A DNA stretch of 6,164 nt from Verrucomicrobiia bacterium. Lineage in GTDB: Bacteria; Verrucomicrobiota; Verrucomicrobiia; Limisphaerales; UBA1319. The position numbers and the translations under genes were made by a program. Positions 6,097 through 6,164 of the stretch are shown one piece after another; the stretch's first letter is position 1, and every line of letters starts with the position of its first letter. The notes below the pieces were generated by a model. The model worked only from the letters and a program-made list of their open reading frames with translations, made no database searches and was not told the origin of the DNA. The DNA lies in the NCBI GenBank assembly GCA_017880715.1, contig JADGRT010000199.1, positions 1-6,164 on the forward strand, in the 5' to 3' direction.

Positions 6097-6164
6097 TATA
6101 CCTGACGTCACCCGAATCCTTGGCAAAGCGGCGGCACAAAGGTTGCAGCGGGTTGGGTGTCCAG
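6097..6164. other. Recq upstream intergenic DNA with TGACGTCA palindrome
   Basis: The last 68 bases contain no gene that I can support. A perfect 8-bp palindrome TGACGTCA lies at 6103-6110. Read on the - strand, TTGCCA (five of six to the -35 consensus) is followed by TATAGG, but 20 bases separate them. That is too long for a confident promoter call, so the recQ promoter is probably here but not resolved. Confidence 0.3.

Noticed and set aside
6103..6110. TGACGTCA as a defined regulator site
   Set aside because: An 8-bp palindrome can occur by chance, and the known eukaryotic CRE resemblance has no meaning here; no bacterial regulator can be assigned.

Overview
The window is 6,164 bases of ordinary chromosomal sequence with two large housekeeping-type genes facing each other and a small, AT-richer two-gene cassette between them. 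Most of it is moderately GC-rich; for example, 40 of 60 bases are G+C at 841-900. The best guess at the host is a Verrucomicrobiota-like or related PVC/environmental Gram-negative bacterium. The hints are the secreted two-domain M16 peptidase without a Shine-Dalgarno sequence, a RecQ carrying an extra C-terminal helix-turn-helix domain, and dispersed 'CGCGGATNAA' intergenic repeats that I associate with that group. No 16S or other phylogenetic marker is present, so this is inference.

Layout. Bases 1-84 are an intergenic inverted repeat built from units of about 10 bp. A plausible sigma70-type promoter (175-202) lies just ahead of a secreted zinc peptidase of the M16 family (220-2961, +). A gap of 190 bp with a perfect 7-bp hairpin follows. 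Next is a cassette of two overlapping genes on the + strand: a nucleotidyltransferase-fold protein (3152-3622) and a 52-residue, very basic protein (3597-3755) that starts inside it. A hairpin with a UUCG loop sits on the stop codon of the small gene. A second, direct copy of the dispersed repeat lies at 3801-3824. The rest, on the - strand, is recQ (3858-6032), transcribed toward the cassette. Its upstream region (6033-6164) contains two strong inverted repeats and a TGACGTCA palindrome.

Functional reading. The M16 peptidase should act in the periplasm on peptides or unfolded proteins. RecQ is a DNA-repair helicase. Nothing suggests that these two work together. The middle cassette has the look of a toxin-antitoxin-like or similar accessory pair: compact size, overlapping frames, a nucleotidyltransferase with an intact DxD motif, a highly charged tiny partner and lower G+C. 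It is the part of the window most likely to be under-described. I see no RNA genes, CRISPR array, insertion sequence or prophage genes.
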